This document shows, one piece after another, positions 24,961-36,093 of a DNA stretch of 64,000 bases (the stretch's first letter is position 1; each line of letters starts with the position of its first letter). A program made the position numbers and the translations under genes. Below the pieces are notes generated by a model that saw only the letters and a program-made list of their open reading frames with translations, was not told where the DNA came from and did no database searches. Origin of the DNA: Unio delphinus (taxonomy: Eukaryota > Mollusca > Bivalvia > Unionida > Unionidae); assembly GCA_029339505.1 (NCBI GenBank), contig JAQISU010000058.1, positions 2,482,001 to 2,546,000 on the forward strand, written 5' to 3'.

Positions 24961-26950
24961 CATAAAATAATCTAATTTGATCATTCTAGTACAAAGTTTG
25001 AGAGATAAACTTAAACACTAAATTTAAGTTAGTGAGCCATTATATATGGGATATTGTGACCTATTTTTGTGATGAAGGTGTTGTCAAGATACAGCCTCTT
25101 ATCAAAAATATCTTTAATTCCCGTATAACTGTTACACTATTTATACAGTGCGAGAGAAACCTGAGCAAAATGTAAAGACTTCACCAAGAATGTACATAGT
25201 TGGCCCTTTCTCCCCTTCTGATGGGGTAAGTGCCATGAAATCATCTTGAAACTTGCCTAGGACCATGGAAAAATTGGCCATGATTCAGTTTCACCTAAAA
25301 TGCACATTTATATTTATGGTTGCCAATGCTTATACAATTAAAAATTAGGTGAACTGAAACAGCAAAAAATATATGCTAACATTTACTTATCTTGTTTTAC
25401 TTTTCCAGTTTTCCACATCTAACAAATTACATTATTACTCTTGTCACAAATACCGACTACATGTGGGGAATTTTTAATCTTGGACTAAGTAATTCAATTG
25501 TGTTGCATTTTTGCATGGACAACTCAATGTGAGCAGAACTAAATTCATGTACAGTAAAATGGCTATGCACAACCACATGTCCTTTATTACCAAAATTGCT
25601 TTTTTTTCTATATAAATATTGGCATAAATGAAATATGTGAAACTTGACCAGTGACCATCATTTTGTTTGCAAAATATGTTTCAACAATACTATGAAAAAC
25701 CATATCATAGATCAGATGTTAACACTAGTCCTTTATTTAATCCTTTGTAACTACAATTACTGATTCTGGTCTGCAGACTGAGTACTGCCTGTTTGAGGCA
25801 TTGCAATATGTAGGTAATGAATGAGGTGTAAATCTTTGTCTCTTACTCTTATTAAGTTCTATTCCTTTTTTTCTGATGAGTTAATTATTGTAAATGACTA
25901 TGTAGTACTCAAAGAATGTTTTCAAGCACAAGCTTGCCCCGATACAAAATACATTTGCACAAGAGTGCTATAGATTTTACCAATAATTTGACACAATGTT
26001 GAAGCTACTTTACTTAAATAATGAAGTGATGTGCCCATCATTAAAAAACCATTTTAATGCAAAGTTTTTCTGCTGATTTGTGAACTGTCAACTTAAGTCT
26101 AATTTGATGGCTACGTATACAGTGTGTCATGCAGTGAAATATATTACATATACTTTGAATTTTGAAATAAAAACTTTTGTTTCTGGTTTGTAGTATTACA
26201 AAAAGAACTAATTCTATAGTCATCAAATTGGCTAAAGAAAAGAAATTGTCTTGTCACAAAAAACATATCCCAGTCAAAAAAAAAATTCTCTGTCCAACCA
26301 AAAATGTTAAATGAAGTTAAAAGGTCAATTCCTTTAAGTGTAATTTTCTTCATGTCATCAAATCCCTATTTATATTCTAAAGCAGAGTATCTCTCAACAA
26401 ATGAGATTTCCAACAATTTCACAATCTGTACATGTTCATGTATGTAAATTTGAATAACTGACTTACACCTCAACCCTTCCCATCTATGCATGTCTTCAAT
26501 TTCGCTTACTGGTCAAAAGACATTAACATACATTTTGTCCATTTTAGGATGATCTTTTGCAGCAGTTTCATTTTGTATAAAATTTTAAAAAATTCCATGT
26601 TTTCTATTAAAGTTGGGAACAGAAATTAAGTCAGAGAGGCAATGACCTGATGTTCTCTTTACATGCTGTTCTGTTTAGAGTGCAGCCTCTCAAAACAATG
26701 CCAGTGAACCCTTGACAAGAACTTCAATGTGAAGTCATCTTTGAAGGTATTTTAAATTAACATATGATTTGTACTGATTGTAACACAATGTAAAGGTCAG
26801 TACTAAGAAATATATGTGGGGAACATATAGTAAAATTAATTGTGATGTATGTCCAACTAGAGAATCTAGTGGAATCAAAATGTGTTGGTCTCTTCAGACC
26901 TGCAGTCTCTTACAGGTGATTATTTTACTTAAGAACTTTGTCTCTTATAC
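24961..26950. other. intron-like DNA, no gene recognised
   Basis: AT-rich, no supported coding or repeat feature other than a match to the 20.6-kb region around 25,055. Confidence 0.5.
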
Positions 26951-27047
26951 CTAGAGCTGGAAAATCTTCATCATTCCAAAATTCACTACACATTTTCTCT
27001 GGCTTTGAGAAAAATGGGACAGGCTTGTCCACAATAATCTGTTGATT
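26951..27047 (-). CDS. internal exon of the minus-strand host gene
   Basis: The minus strand shows a GACTTTCAG acceptor and a GTATAAGAG donor around 97 bases coding NQQIIVDKPVPFFSKPEKMC and then SEFWNDEDFPAL plus one base. It starts on a codon boundary, matching the phase-0 end of the exon at 50,214-50,300, and leaves one base that fits the start of the exon at 18,230-19,223. The 23 kb between it and the next upstream exon contains the 15-kb virus-like element. No known domain recognised. Confidence 0.65.
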
Positions 27048-28005
27048 CTGAAAGTCAAATGAAATAATATTTTTAAAAATCTAAAGTATATCAGTGTATT
27101 GTCAATATCTATTAGTATATACTAATTACATCATTCAAATATCTAATTTTATTTTTTAAAAGCCAGTTAGCAAGTGTAAAAAAAGAGGATATAATTAACT
27201 GACATGTTTTTTTGACACATGACAGGGTATACAAAGTCACCAACTGTGATATGCATTGCGGACGTGACTTGTTCGTTTTGTTTGATGCATGGTAATCAGA
27301 CTGAAATGGTGGATACAGAAATAAGATATCCATTCATATGTAATTTTCATTGTTGTAGGTGTCTTTACAAATGATTTGAAGAGATAAAAACAGAATACAT
27401 CAACAAGTTTAAAATATAATACAATATAAAATAATCCTGTCTCTGTTCAATATACAAAATATACACACAGTCAAACACAATTAGAAAGAGTATAAAAACC
27501 AGTAACAGTTATGCCTGCCCTCAATGTCTTCTTGTCTGTTTCTTAGAAAATACTGTACAAGTGTTTCTCTTGATTTAGCATGAGAAAAGAAATTGTAAAC
27601 TGTTTTTACTCCACAAAAGTAAATTTAAATTTCACTTTTGACTTTTGAGGTTTTCATTCAGAATCATGTGGTGTCTATGTCAAATGACTCATCAGTTTTT
27701 AAATCTACTGAGAACACTACATTGCTAATTACTATAGAATCACAAAGTTTTCTGAGGTACCAACTTTCAAGGGTTCTGTTAAACCCAAACCCCACATCTG
27801 AAGACCCAATGAAATATTTTCTACATATATATAGAAGTGCCTCCCTCCCCTTTCTTACTGGGATCCATTTGTAGAGATCAACCAACTACTTGACAAATCA
27901 ACATCACTTTTGTAATCTGGAAATAAAATATTAACTTTACATATGTTTGTTTTTATTGTAATCTTTAATGAGAAAAATTAAAAAGCATTTCATATTGTTT
28001 CAAGT
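27048..28005. other. intron-like DNA, no gene recognised
   Basis: Open frames on both strands overlap each other and have no splice or domain support. Confidence 0.5.
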
Positions 28006-28310
28006 GGCTGCAACGGTGACCTAGTGGTCAGAGTATCTGCCTCTGATGAGGGAGGTCGTGGGTTCAATCTCTGGTCGAGTCATGCCAAAGACTTACAAAA
28101 TGGTACTAATAGCTGCCTCGCTTGGCGCTCAGATTTAAGAGTTAGTGTTTGGACTCGTAAGCCTGTGTGTCAGGATAATATGACTGGGTGGGACATCATA
28201 CTACATGTCTGCAGCATGATGCCTCAGTGAAGATATCACTAAAAAATTTCACATTTCAGACATCATAGCGATATGACTGAAAAATTAATAAAGCTATCTT
28301 AAAAATCCAG
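28006..28310 (+). mobile_element. tRNA-headed SINE, family 1
   Basis: Head GGTGACCTAGTGGTCAGAG and box B GTGGGTTCAATC, then the family-1 body (CAAAGACTTACAAAATGGTA) and tail (GATATGACTGAAAAATTAA). Confidence 0.75.
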
Positions 28311-28319
28311 ATCACACAC

Positions 28320-28665
28320 AGATTGTTTCAAAGCATACATATCCAGTAATCATAAGCTGTAATTGCCACTCACTGCCTTAAATAGATATGTTCTGAGATA
28401 AGTAAAGATTAAGAGAAATGAGAAAAAACTGAAGGTATTGAAGCACTAGTATTACCAAAAATGTATAATTAAAACAAGAAATGATACTTGTTTATGAAAA
28501 TTAGAATTGAGTACCAGTACAAATCAATTCTTTAATCACATTAAACTTGTCTAAAATTCAATCTTTGTGAAACATCTCCCATGCATACTTAATTCCAATG
28601 AACAACATTACCATAAAATGCTAGAACTATTGCATAAAACACAATTACTAATGAAACACTATATA
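28320..28665. repeat. segmental duplicate of 19,775-20,110
   Basis: Near-identical direct copy about 8.5 kb from its partner. Here the end reads CTATATATTATTGC, without the long TA run. Confidence 0.85.
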
Positions 28666-29949
28666 TTATTGCAGAGGACTTGAGAAAACATTGCATTTAT
28701 TTATTGACAAAACGATTGACTCAGCCTCATTTCAAGTCTGCTTGTTATATGCAAAATTTTGTCAGGTAAAAAAACATGAACTTGCTGAATTAAACAAGTC
28801 CAGCTTTATAAAAAAAAACACCAGTAATTAAGTTCCATTCTTCTCAAACAAGTTCATGTGAGCCATAATTTTTTTTATTCAGCTTGAATCAGCTTGATAG
28901 GTCTTAAACTCCACTAATACAGTACATTAATCTTCACCTTTGTCATGAAGACCTCAGTGCAGTGACTTGTTTAGCATGCTAGCTGTGGAAATATGATTTA
29001 AAATTTTTCTTTCAATTAGTGAAAAGTGGGATAAAAATTAGTGACTTTTGAATGCAATTAGTGACAAATTATACCAAGACACTAAATCCATTCATTTCAA
29101 AGGTTAGTATTGCATTATATGAAAATCCCAAAATAAAATAAAAATATATTACACCACTTCCTCGATAACTTGCGAACTTGCTTATAATGCAGTGTCTGTC
29201 ATGGATCCTTATTTGTTTCCCAATAAAATATATTTTAAATATCTTTTAAAATATGCTGAACATGAAAAAATTATGATACAAATTGGTAAATTAAATCTTT
29301 ATACATTTTTTGTTTTATCATCAAAAATGATGACTAATGCCTGTAAAGATAGATTCCATATTGTGAAATTTGCATATTATGTTTGGGTTTATTTGTTGAT
29401 ATATAGTCATCAACACATTATAAATAAACAGTCTGGTGAATTAGCGATCAATGAAAAAGTCTGGTCAATGCTAACTGGCGGCAACAGAGAATAAAATAAA
29501 CAGCAATTAAATATCTTGCTATGTGAAAGTCACATTCTAATCCTTTATTTCCATTTTAGTGTAAACATTATAACTGCAACATATTCTTTTCTAAGAAAAG
29601 AGTCAATCGACTATCACATAAAACCCTGTGAGTACTTTTGTGACAGCCTAATTACCTGCCTACTTTGTTTTGATCAACAACTTTCAAGTGTTTGTTGCAT
29701 TAATAATCAATTAAAAGAGACCTGTGTTGTTTTATCACCTTGAATATGTCTTTTGAATCGAATCAACCAAGAAAGGTACCACAAAAAATTAAATGGCATG
29801 CAAATCCAAACATAAGTTCCTGTGGTCAATACCGTTCTGAAAATTCATTTTATTTGGCCAATTGAAAACAGTTTCACATTTTTATGTATGGGTACTCAAT
29901 ACTAATCAGTAAAATAACTTAATCATTTGTAAATATCATCATGCAGAGT
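28666..29949. other. intron-like DNA, no gene recognised
   Basis: A 100-codon plus-strand open frame at 29,192-29,494 has no recognisable domain and lies in AT-rich sequence; I treat it as chance. Confidence 0.5.
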
Positions 29950-30205
29950 AGTTGTTTTTGTTGTTGTAGGGTTTAATGCCATTTTTCAGCACAAGATAGG
30001 CTAAACATGGCAGCCAGTATTAATGGTGGAGGAAGAACCCAGGAAAACCCTCGGAAAGAACCACCGACCCATGAGAAGCTGATGGCAAGCTTTCTCACAT
30101 ACTCACATTGGCTGAATCTGAGACTCGAACCCATGCAGACAGAGGTGAGATGACAGTGATCCGCAATGGAGAACACTTTAGACCACTTGGGAACTTAGGG
30201 CCCCA
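29950..30205 (-). mobile_element. tRNA-headed SINE, family 2
   Basis: Same body and head as the copy at 11,060-11,293, including GTGAGAAAGCTTGCC and GGGTTCGAGTCTC on the minus strand. Confidence 0.75.
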
Positions 30206-30299
30206 CCATGGAAAGTAAAGGAAAGGAATCAAGTGAAAGGCGTATTCAGTGATTGAAGTCAACAATTAGAGGCTGGCTTAGGATGAGAATGATGTTGAT

Positions 30300-30830
30300 T
30301 CAGATGATTGGATGAAATAAAAACTAGCAGACTGCACAAGCTATCGAATTAGATGGTGCTGTGTACACATGGTTCACACAACAGCGTCAACAAGGTGTTC
30401 CCATCTCTGTAACAATTCTCAAGGCCTAAGCAGAGAAAATGGCAAAAATTATGGACAATGAATCTAATTTTAAGGCAAACCAAAGATGGCTTTGGAGGTT
30501 CCATTGCCGACATAGAATTAAATAAAATTTGTTACTGCAAGAGTTACGCTCAGCGAATCAGGAAGCTGCATGTAATTATCCATACCAGCTCAGAGAGATA
30601 ATCATCAGTAAGCAATACACAGAAGACCATATTTACAACTGTGATGAGGCTGGTCTTTGCTACAGAATGATGAAAGACTCTTGCTTACAAAGATGATCGA
30701 CACAAAATGGAGGGCTTCAAGCTCAACAAAGCGAGAATAACACTTATCTCCAACAGACTCGTCACTAAATATCCTACTTGTGTTGCTGTGCCATAAAGCA
30801 TCAAACCAAACCTATAGTATTTACCTGATC
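30300..30830 (+). pseudogene. remnant of a pogo/Tigger-type transposase
   Basis: A plus-strand translation with stops and shifts reads WFTQQRQQGVPIS, then RWLWRFHCRH, then HIYNCDEAGLCYRMM and RITLISNRL. This is the CENP-B HTH to first catalytic aspartate (NCDEAGL) part of a Tigger/Jerky-like transposase. No second or third catalytic motif or termini are seen. Confidence 0.7.
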
Positions 30831-31000
30831 ACATTAATGTTACAAATATAAGCCCTAATGCTCCTCCAATCCAGCCCTTCCAAATAAGAAAATTTGTTTT
30901 TCTATATTATGTAGATAAAGGGCTTTAAATCTTGCACATTACCTACCCTAACCACCAACAGATGGAGCTGGATTTAAGTAAAGCTATCAAAATTACCCAA
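30815..31000. mobile_element. isolated DIRS terminal-repeat fragment
   Basis: TTACCTGATCACATTAATG, ATAAGCC, CCAATCCAGCCC and the following bases match, with divergence, the left end of DIRS copy C at 50,920-51,090. Confidence 0.6.
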
Positions 31001-32035
31001 TTAAAAAAAAAAAACTATTAAATGTGATCCTGAACTGCTTTGCTGTAGTTTCATACATGCCAGGCCTCACTGAGGTAAAAGCATAATGATTACCTATGTA
31101 AGTGGCAAAAAAAGTGCAATCTGAGCAATATATATATATTAAATGCCATAAAACTGTATAAGAAATGTACATTTATCTTTGCTACTTACCTAGATCTGCA
31201 GTTAGTTAAAATTCTTGTCACAAATTGTGTAAATCCATGTAGGTTATTACAATAATACAGACACAAAACAAAATGATAAATTACTTATACAAACATTCAC
31301 TTTAACCAGTCTACAGTCTTCACAGTAGACAAAGCCTAACTCACCTAGGGTTTAAGACCCATCAGCTACCCTCAGCCTGGTGGAGCCAGCCAGTCAAGGC
31401 CATTTTCCAGGATGTGGCTTCTGTACATGCCACAGCATCTTGGAGCCACAGGTGAGAGCTGTGTGACATGTAGGGACCAAAGGTGGGCGAGCTACCCCGA
31501 AGGAGTATGACTGCTTAGCCAGCCAGAGGTGTTATCCCCTCCCAGGGGGAGGACACCGCATACTAATTGTCTAACTTTCGCTGAATGGTCATAAAGTCAA
31601 GTCCACAAATTCTGAATGCTGCATTACATCACTGTCAAATTCCTCTTTCAAAATTTGTAAAGGACAATTGGTTTGTCCTTTTTATGCTGCAACATGTTCT
31701 TCAGTTTAACAAAATCCCTCTCCTCTAACATTTTTTCACCATACAACATCTATGAGTCACATTGATAAGACCCCTTTCACATATTATATGGTAAAATGTT
31801 TTTTTCAATATAATTCAATCTGTAAAGTAACTGGACATCAGAATCTGTGGCACATGCCTTCAAATCCATGAAACATGTTTTCTTGGAAATATATCACATA
31901 CATTTACTATAAATAGAAAATAAGGAAACTATTCAAAGTACATGGCCAAATGGTCACATTCATAAAAAAATATAAAATCAGTAGATGGAGGTCGATGATG
32001 GAAATATGCACCTCAGCCAGTTACAAGCCTCAAAC
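31001..32035. other. intron-like DNA with a GC-rich insert at 31,320-31,565
   Basis: The GC-rich stretch, including a CCCTCCCAGGGGGAGG palindrome, looks like the end of some dispersed repeat, but I cannot name it and see no second copy here. Confidence 0.4.
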
Positions 32036-32040
32036 TCATT
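32036..32040. other. target site duplication, left copy (TCATT)
   Basis: TCATT abuts the left terminus and recurs at 47,128-47,132. A sixth base (A) can be added if one terminal A of the element is counted as target. Confidence 0.8.
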
Positions 32041-32342
32041 AGCAGCAGAGAGGGTGTATCGGACAACATTTTTAGACAAGTTTTCACTGAAATCACGCTT
32101 AAAATCAATGAAACCAATGACATCAGACCCAAAAGTCAATGACATCAGGTCCCAAATGTGTGTGTGAATCATGGATTAGGTCCAAAAAAAAAATATGAAA
32201 AAATCAATGAAATTAATGAAATCAAAAACTTTTCAACTATTACATTTTTTGGGAAAAGGGACTACAACATCGTTGTCACTCACCCTCTCTGCTGCTATGG
32301 GTTAACCGAATATTTGATCCAGTCCGATACGATATCGTGTTC
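32041..32342 (+). repeat. left terminal inverted repeat (302 bp)
   Basis: Matches the complement of 46,826-47,127 with one substitution noticed (C/A at the edge of an A-run near 32,184). Its outer 256 bases are themselves bounded by inverted copies of AGCAGCAGAGAGGGTG (32,041-32,056 and 32,281-32,296). The inner 46 bases include the complement of the packaging ATPase gene's last codons. Two direct repeats of CAATGACATCAG lie inside. Confidence 0.95.
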
Positions 32343-32369
32343 CAGACCTTGTCTGGGGGACGAAAATCA

Positions 32370-33743
32370 CTACGATTTCACAAATAGACTAATTTGTAAA
32401 ACCTCCTCTTGTAAATCAATCAGATTATTAGACTGGTCAGTGAGTTTGAAATTAATTCTGGTTAATGAATTATTATGACATCGCATATAGACTGGATTCA
32501 CCGGGGACTCAATTATTAAAAACCCTGGAGGAGCTGTTGGTGCAAATGAATACAAAATATATCCCTGCTGAGCTTGATTTGATCGTTCTAAATTTATTTG
32601 ATAGCTTCCTTCGATCACATCACATACTAAATTGAGCGCAATCACCGTTGAAATATTCACATTGAACGGAGCAATATGCCTGCCACCACCATCTGGGTCA
32701 TTATTATGGGTCAGGATAGTTGTTTGTGGTTGTGATGGTGTTTTTTTCCACGTATCATGGATTTTTTTGAAACCTTCATCGATGGCATCATCGAGAGATT
32801 TTTGTAGTTCTGAGATATTATATCCTGGAAGTTTGAATGTTGGAATATCTCCTATGCGGATCCTATATTCTATTGCAAATAAATCTCTTGTTTTAGGACT
32901 ACTGTCACCTAATACTTCTTGAATAATTTGTGAATGAAATGTTTCCATGTCATTGATGATTTTGTTACATGTTTCTACGACACTGATAAATTCATCTCGG
33001 GTGAGAGTGCCGGATCTAAGAGATATAAACAACAACGAAATATCGTTATTGAAAGCTGTGAAATTTTCAGTGATTTTATCCCGGTTAGCAAGATAATGAA
33101 TAAGTCGTACTCTTTCATCATATTCTACTCTAATGAAAAAATATGACTTATCATAATATCTATAGCTTTTTATTGGATTATCAGATTTTATCCTGTCTGT
33201 GATATAATCGGTTTTTTGTGGTTCTGGTAATTTAACGGTTTTTCCACCGGGTGGTAATTCAGGCCATCCTAGTACGGTTCTAATAGAACTCTGATAGATA
33301 TCTACGACGTATCCTTCTGTGCTTATTTCAATGGCAGATGATAGTGTCGGCACATGAACTGTTATAGCTATTTTTGACTCTACTCCAGTAATCGATTTTA
33401 TTCTACGCGCGAATTCATCATTGATTTGTTCAATTTGATATGATCCGGTTGGTATGGAAACAACATTCCAGTCTGGGGTACCGTCGGGTTTATTCTTATT
33501 TGCAAATACCAGTGAATTATTGGGTTGTTGACCACCAAATGATTTTGACCTAATATTTGGCCAACTGTGGTATACTCGTAGTTTTGCTAGTGCTATCTCC
33601 TTCACTGGGACTGGAGAGGGGAAATTCACACTGAATTCTGGATTCGTTGAGGTTATTGAGATCATGCTTGTTTGTACTGGGTTTGTGTTCTCCACTATTT
33701 GTTGAAGTAATTCCATCTGTGTTGTCATTGTTATTATATTCAT
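32370..33743 (-). CDS. penton-like minor capsid protein (putative)
   Basis: 457 codons. The first half has the pattern I associate with the conserved single-jelly-roll/minor capsid candidate of these elements: an N-terminal SITSTNPEFSVNFPSPVPV strand, then YHSWPNI, and WNVVSIPTGSYQIEQINDEF. A second beta-rich part follows (IAPFNVNISTVIALNLVCDV to the C terminus). It probably forms the vertex (penton) of the virion with the major capsid protein. It is the last gene of the minus-strand virion block and stops 28 bases inside the left TIR boundary. The start overlaps the upstream gene by 194 bases; a later methionine (codon 27, at 33,665) would reduce this. Family assignment is by pattern only. 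Confidence 0.65.
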   Translation of the reverse strand: MNIITMTTQMELLQQIVENTNPVQTSMISITSTNPEFSVNFPSPVPVKEIALAKLRVYHSWPNIRSKSFGGQQPNNSLVFANKNKPDGTPDWNVVSIPTGSYQIEQINDEFARRIKSITGVESKIAITVHVPTLSSAIEISTEGYVVDIYQSSIRTVLGWPELPPGGKTVKLPEPQKTDYITDRIKSDNPIKSYRYYDKSYFFIRVEYDERVRLIHYLANRDKITENFTAFNNDISLLFISLRSGTLTRDEFISVVETCNKIINDMETFHSQIIQEVLGDSSPKTRDLFAIEYRIRIGDIPTFKLPGYNISELQKSLDDAIDEGFKKIHDTWKKTPSQPQTTILTHNNDPDGGGRHIAPFNVNISTVIALNLVCDVIEGSYQINLERSNQAQQGYILYSFAPTAPPGFLIIESPVNPVYMRCHNNSLTRINFKLTDQSNNLIDLQEEVLQISLFVKS

Positions 33744-34194
33744 GATGTATTTCTAATTTTGACATCGCAGAATCATATATATCTACCATCGCTGAAAACT
33801 CACTCTCTGATATAATTGTATCATCGAGAGATGACGATATCAATGAGGATAATTGCGAGTATGCAGTAGACACAACATGAAATTGAATTATGTAGTCTTG
33901 TAGTTTCCGTTGGCTGCATGAGGATATTTTTTTTGTGATTATTGAAATAATTCCAGCGATTGTTGTTGCCGCAGAAATGCAAATTGGAACAGCTATCGGG
34001 GCCATCATTGTCACTGAAAACAGTATAATACCGGCTCCGGTGATTACACCACTCACAGCGTACACAGTAACATCAATTGCGGTAATTCTCCTGCGATATT
34101 TTTTAATTTTCAATTCATACTCCTCAGACAAGGTTTTGAGTCTAGTTTGATACTCTCTGACCTGATCATAGCGATATTGCGATGATGAAATCAT
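33550..34194 (-). CDS. two-helix membrane protein of the virion block
   Basis: 214 codons. Residues 1-40 are charged and coiled-coil-like. Two hydrophobic segments follow (about residues 42-65 and 67-87, VYAVSGVITGAGIILFSVTM and PICISAATTIAGIISII), then a KKISSCSQRK loop, an amphipathic helix region and a disordered Ser/Asn/Thr-rich tail. The topology suggests a hairpin membrane protein, possibly placed in a virion or host membrane. The tail overlaps the first 194 bases of the penton-like gene in another frame. Function unknown; proteins of similar layout occur beside capsid genes in related elements, which is inference from memory of layout, not a match. Confidence 0.7.
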   Translation of the reverse strand: MISSSQYRYDQVREYQTRLKTLSEEYELKIKKYRRRITAIDVTVYAVSGVITGAGIILFSVTMMAPIAVPICISAATTIAGIISIITKKISSCSQRKLQDYIIQFHVVSTAYSQLSSLISSSLDDTIISESEFSAMVDIYDSAMSKLEIHHEYNNNDNTDGITSTNSGEHKPSTNKHDLNNLNESRIQCEFPLSSPSEGDSTSKTTSIPQLAKY

Positions 34195-34235
34195 TTTTAT
34201 TTTAAATATGCTATCGTTTTCAATTACGATTTACT

Positions 34236-35057
34236 TTAATTCGCTATGAATTCCACATACCACGTTGTTGAGACCCTAACCAAATGTTTATCAGTAGATG
34301 TGATTGTGAAATTTTCAGTTGTATTCTTGTCGATTATCGTTGAAATCGTATTATTGACCCCAGATGAACTGGACGATGAAATATTAAATTGAGACGATGG
34401 TGTTACTAGTGTTAATCGATAAATACCCTTAACGGTTGCAGTGATATCTAATGTGTTGTTTGTAGGTGTCCACTCAAATGATCCGTGTTGGATTGTGTAT
34501 ACTACGTTGTTGGTTTTCTCATGAGGAATTTTTGTTTTTTCAATGGCTGTTATCATCCTCGAAAGATCACCTTTGATGCCTTCGATGGAAGTTTTCGTCT
34601 CATCGATGGATTTTTTAATATCAGGGAGTTTTAGTTCAATTTTATCGAATGTAGTTCCAATAAATTTATCAATGATATTTCTACGAAATGCGGTAAACTG
34701 TTTTATGTGTTCTTCGGTTTTAGATTGAAGTGTTACTAGTTCTAACGCAGAATCGTTGAGAGTTTTAAATCGATCTGTAATCGTCGAAAAAAGTACACCC
34801 GGTTTGAGTTTACCCTGATCGGAAAATAACGCGATAGTATCCTCGATTGCGTTTTGTTGTTTAACTAAAATATCATCCAGAGAGATATTACTAGATTTCA
34901 ATTTACCCTGTTTGTCTTGAAATACAACTATTTCATTCGGGTCAACACTTGTTAAGTTCAACGTCTCAGCGATTTCATCTTTAATTTTTTTTGTTATATC
35001 ACCGGTTGCAGTGTCATCGGGTTTGGGTTTCAAAGATCTCCCCCAAATATCAATCAT
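34236..35057 (-). CDS. coiled-coil protein with beta-rich C terminus, possible fibre
   Basis: 273 codons. The first 180 residues are polar and helical with heptad-like spacing (around 60-175), and the last 80 residues are beta-rich and Ser/Thr/Asn-rich (VVYTIQHGSFEWTPTNN onward). A trimeric stalk with a C-terminal head, as in a virion spike or fibre, is one reading of this. The ATG lies one base after the protease stop, so the two genes are tightly packed. No family recognised; the fibre idea is inference from architecture alone. Confidence 0.7.
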   Translation of the reverse strand: MIDIWGRSLKPKPDDTATGDITKKIKDEIAETLNLTSVDPNEIVVFQDKQGKLKSSNISLDDILVKQQNAIEDTIALFSDQGKLKPGVLFSTITDRFKTLNDSALELVTLQSKTEEHIKQFTAFRRNIIDKFIGTTFDKIELKLPDIKKSIDETKTSIEGIKGDLSRMITAIEKTKIPHEKTNNVVYTIQHGSFEWTPTNNTLDITATVKGIYRLTLVTPSSQFNISSSSSSGVNNTISTIIDKNTTENFTITSTDKHLVRVSTTWYVEFIAN

Positions 35058-35058
35058 G

Positions 35059-35490
35059 TTATTGTAAAACTCTTTCTCTCTCTAAAAAGCGATTACTAGT
35101 GTAGTCATTAACGACAATATGAGATGGTTTTCTAGATGCTGAAATAGAGTCAAGGACATTTAATACTTCACTGCCGCATATTGGTGGGTCATTGATTTGT
35201 TGTGTTGGTAACGTAGAATACCAAGTCTTCATTGGAAGGGTTTTTATATACCGCATAAACTCTTTTGGTGGGGCTAATCCATATGAATCAAAATAGACAA
35301 TCCCACGTGGATCAATAGCGTATGCAACCCAGTGAGTTCCAGGTCTGGTGCTGTTATCGAGATTAATAATACCTGTTTCAGTTTTGTTTGGTTGATGTGG
35401 TAATTGATCTTTCATAAAAACACCTCTGAAATTTTTAATCACTAGTTTTTTAGCAGCATCCATTAAATCAAAATTGGACATTGGAACCAT
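35059..35490 (-). CDS. adenain-like cysteine protease (maturation protease)
   Basis: The open frame extends to 35,625, but the first 45 codons overlap the repeat-coding end of the upstream gene, so I prefer the methionines at 35,490 or 35,481, which place NFDLMDAAKK and NFRGVFMKDQLP at the N terminus as usual for the family. Catalytic positions in the long-frame numbering are His98 (GTHWVAYAID), Asp113 (YFDSYG), Gln143 and Cys150 (CGSEVL), with the Gln-to-Cys spacing of seven seen in adenovirus-type proteases. It would cleave precursor virion proteins; candidate sites of the form x-G-x-G-L occur in three neighbouring gene products. Triad appears intact. Confidence 0.85.
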   Translation of the reverse strand: MVPMSNFDLMDAAKKLVIKNFRGVFMKDQLPHQPNKTETGIINLDNSTRPGTHWVAYAIDPRGIVYFDSYGLAPPKEFMRYIKTLPMKTWYSTLPTQQINDPPICGSEVLNVLDSISASRKPSHIVVNDYTSNRFLERERVLQ

Positions 35491-35519
35491 CGAAGATTTG
35501 GGAACCATAGGTTCCTCAA

Positions 35520-36044
35520 TTAATAAACCGTTCCTGGTAGTCTCAGGCCTGATCCGTGAACGGATCTCCCGCTGTACCAAGAATACGGGGTTCCTGGTAG
35601 TCTTAGACCTTTTCCGCTGTACCAAGAATACGGGGTTCCTGGTAGTCTTAGACCCTTTCCCTTTTTTTTATATCCTTGTCCAGTTGCCTTTTTTAGTGCC
35701 ATTCCTGCTGCAGTACCAACGGCTCCTAACGCTGCTGCTTTAGCCACCGCTGGGGCTGCTGCTGCAATCAATGCTGGTATTGCAGCTAACAATGGAAATA
35801 TACCGCCTGTTTTCATCATATTTTTAATAGCAGCCGCAGAGAGAGTAATCTGAACTCCCTTTTTATCCTTGAAAGCATCATTGAAATGTTTCACCTGACG
35901 AGTTGTCAGCGATAATTTATTTTCACCACCAGTCATTTGATTAGGTTTCAACGTGATTGTGGTTCCACATTTTTTAGCCGATTCTGATTGCAGTTTTTTG
36001 ATTTGACCAGGAGTTAACGTAACACTAATAACACTATATGACAT
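35520..36044 (-). CDS. virion precursor protein with hydrophobic core and LRLPG repeats
   Basis: 174 codons: a Thr/Lys-rich N-terminal part with two TLTPGQIKKL / SLTTRQVKHF-like repeats, a strongly hydrophobic alanine-rich helix (about 79-118, IFPLLAAIPALIAAAAPAVA), a Lys/Gly-rich linker, and three copies of a GLRLPGTPYSWYS-type repeat ending in GLRLPGTVY. Small proteins with this layout (membrane-active helix plus basic tail) accompany capsid genes in Polinton-type elements and may correspond to adenoviral pVI/pX-type proteins, which is inference. GKG and GSG before LRLPG resemble adenain cut sites. Lies between the capsid and protease genes. Confidence 0.7.
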   Translation of the reverse strand: MSYSVISVTLTPGQIKKLQSESAKKCGTTITLKPNQMTGGENKLSLTTRQVKHFNDAFKDKKGVQITLSAAAIKNMMKTGGIFPLLAAIPALIAAAAPAVAKAAALGAVGTAAGMALKKATGQGYKKKGKGLRLPGTPYSWYSGKGLRLPGTPYSWYSGRSVHGSGLRLPGTVY

Positions 36045-36093
36045 TATATATAATTGATTGATTCTAATTCAATGAAAAATCGAGAAAAATCGT

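Noticed and set aside
31187..31201. Possible 6-base microexon (acceptor CTGCAG, ATCTAG, donor GTAAGTAG on the minus strand)
   Set aside because: The splice signals are good by chance standards, but six bases including an in-frame-capable stop, with no phase support, cannot be defended.
32158..32478. 106-codon plus-strand frame in the left TIR
   Set aside because: Most of it is TIR sequence, repeated as the complement at 46,813-47,010, then antisense of the penton-like gene.
35491..35625. N-terminal 45-codon extension of the protease frame
   Set aside because: It overlaps the repeat-coding 3' end of the upstream gene and reads as a frame-shadow of its LRLPG repeats; family members begin near MSNFDL.
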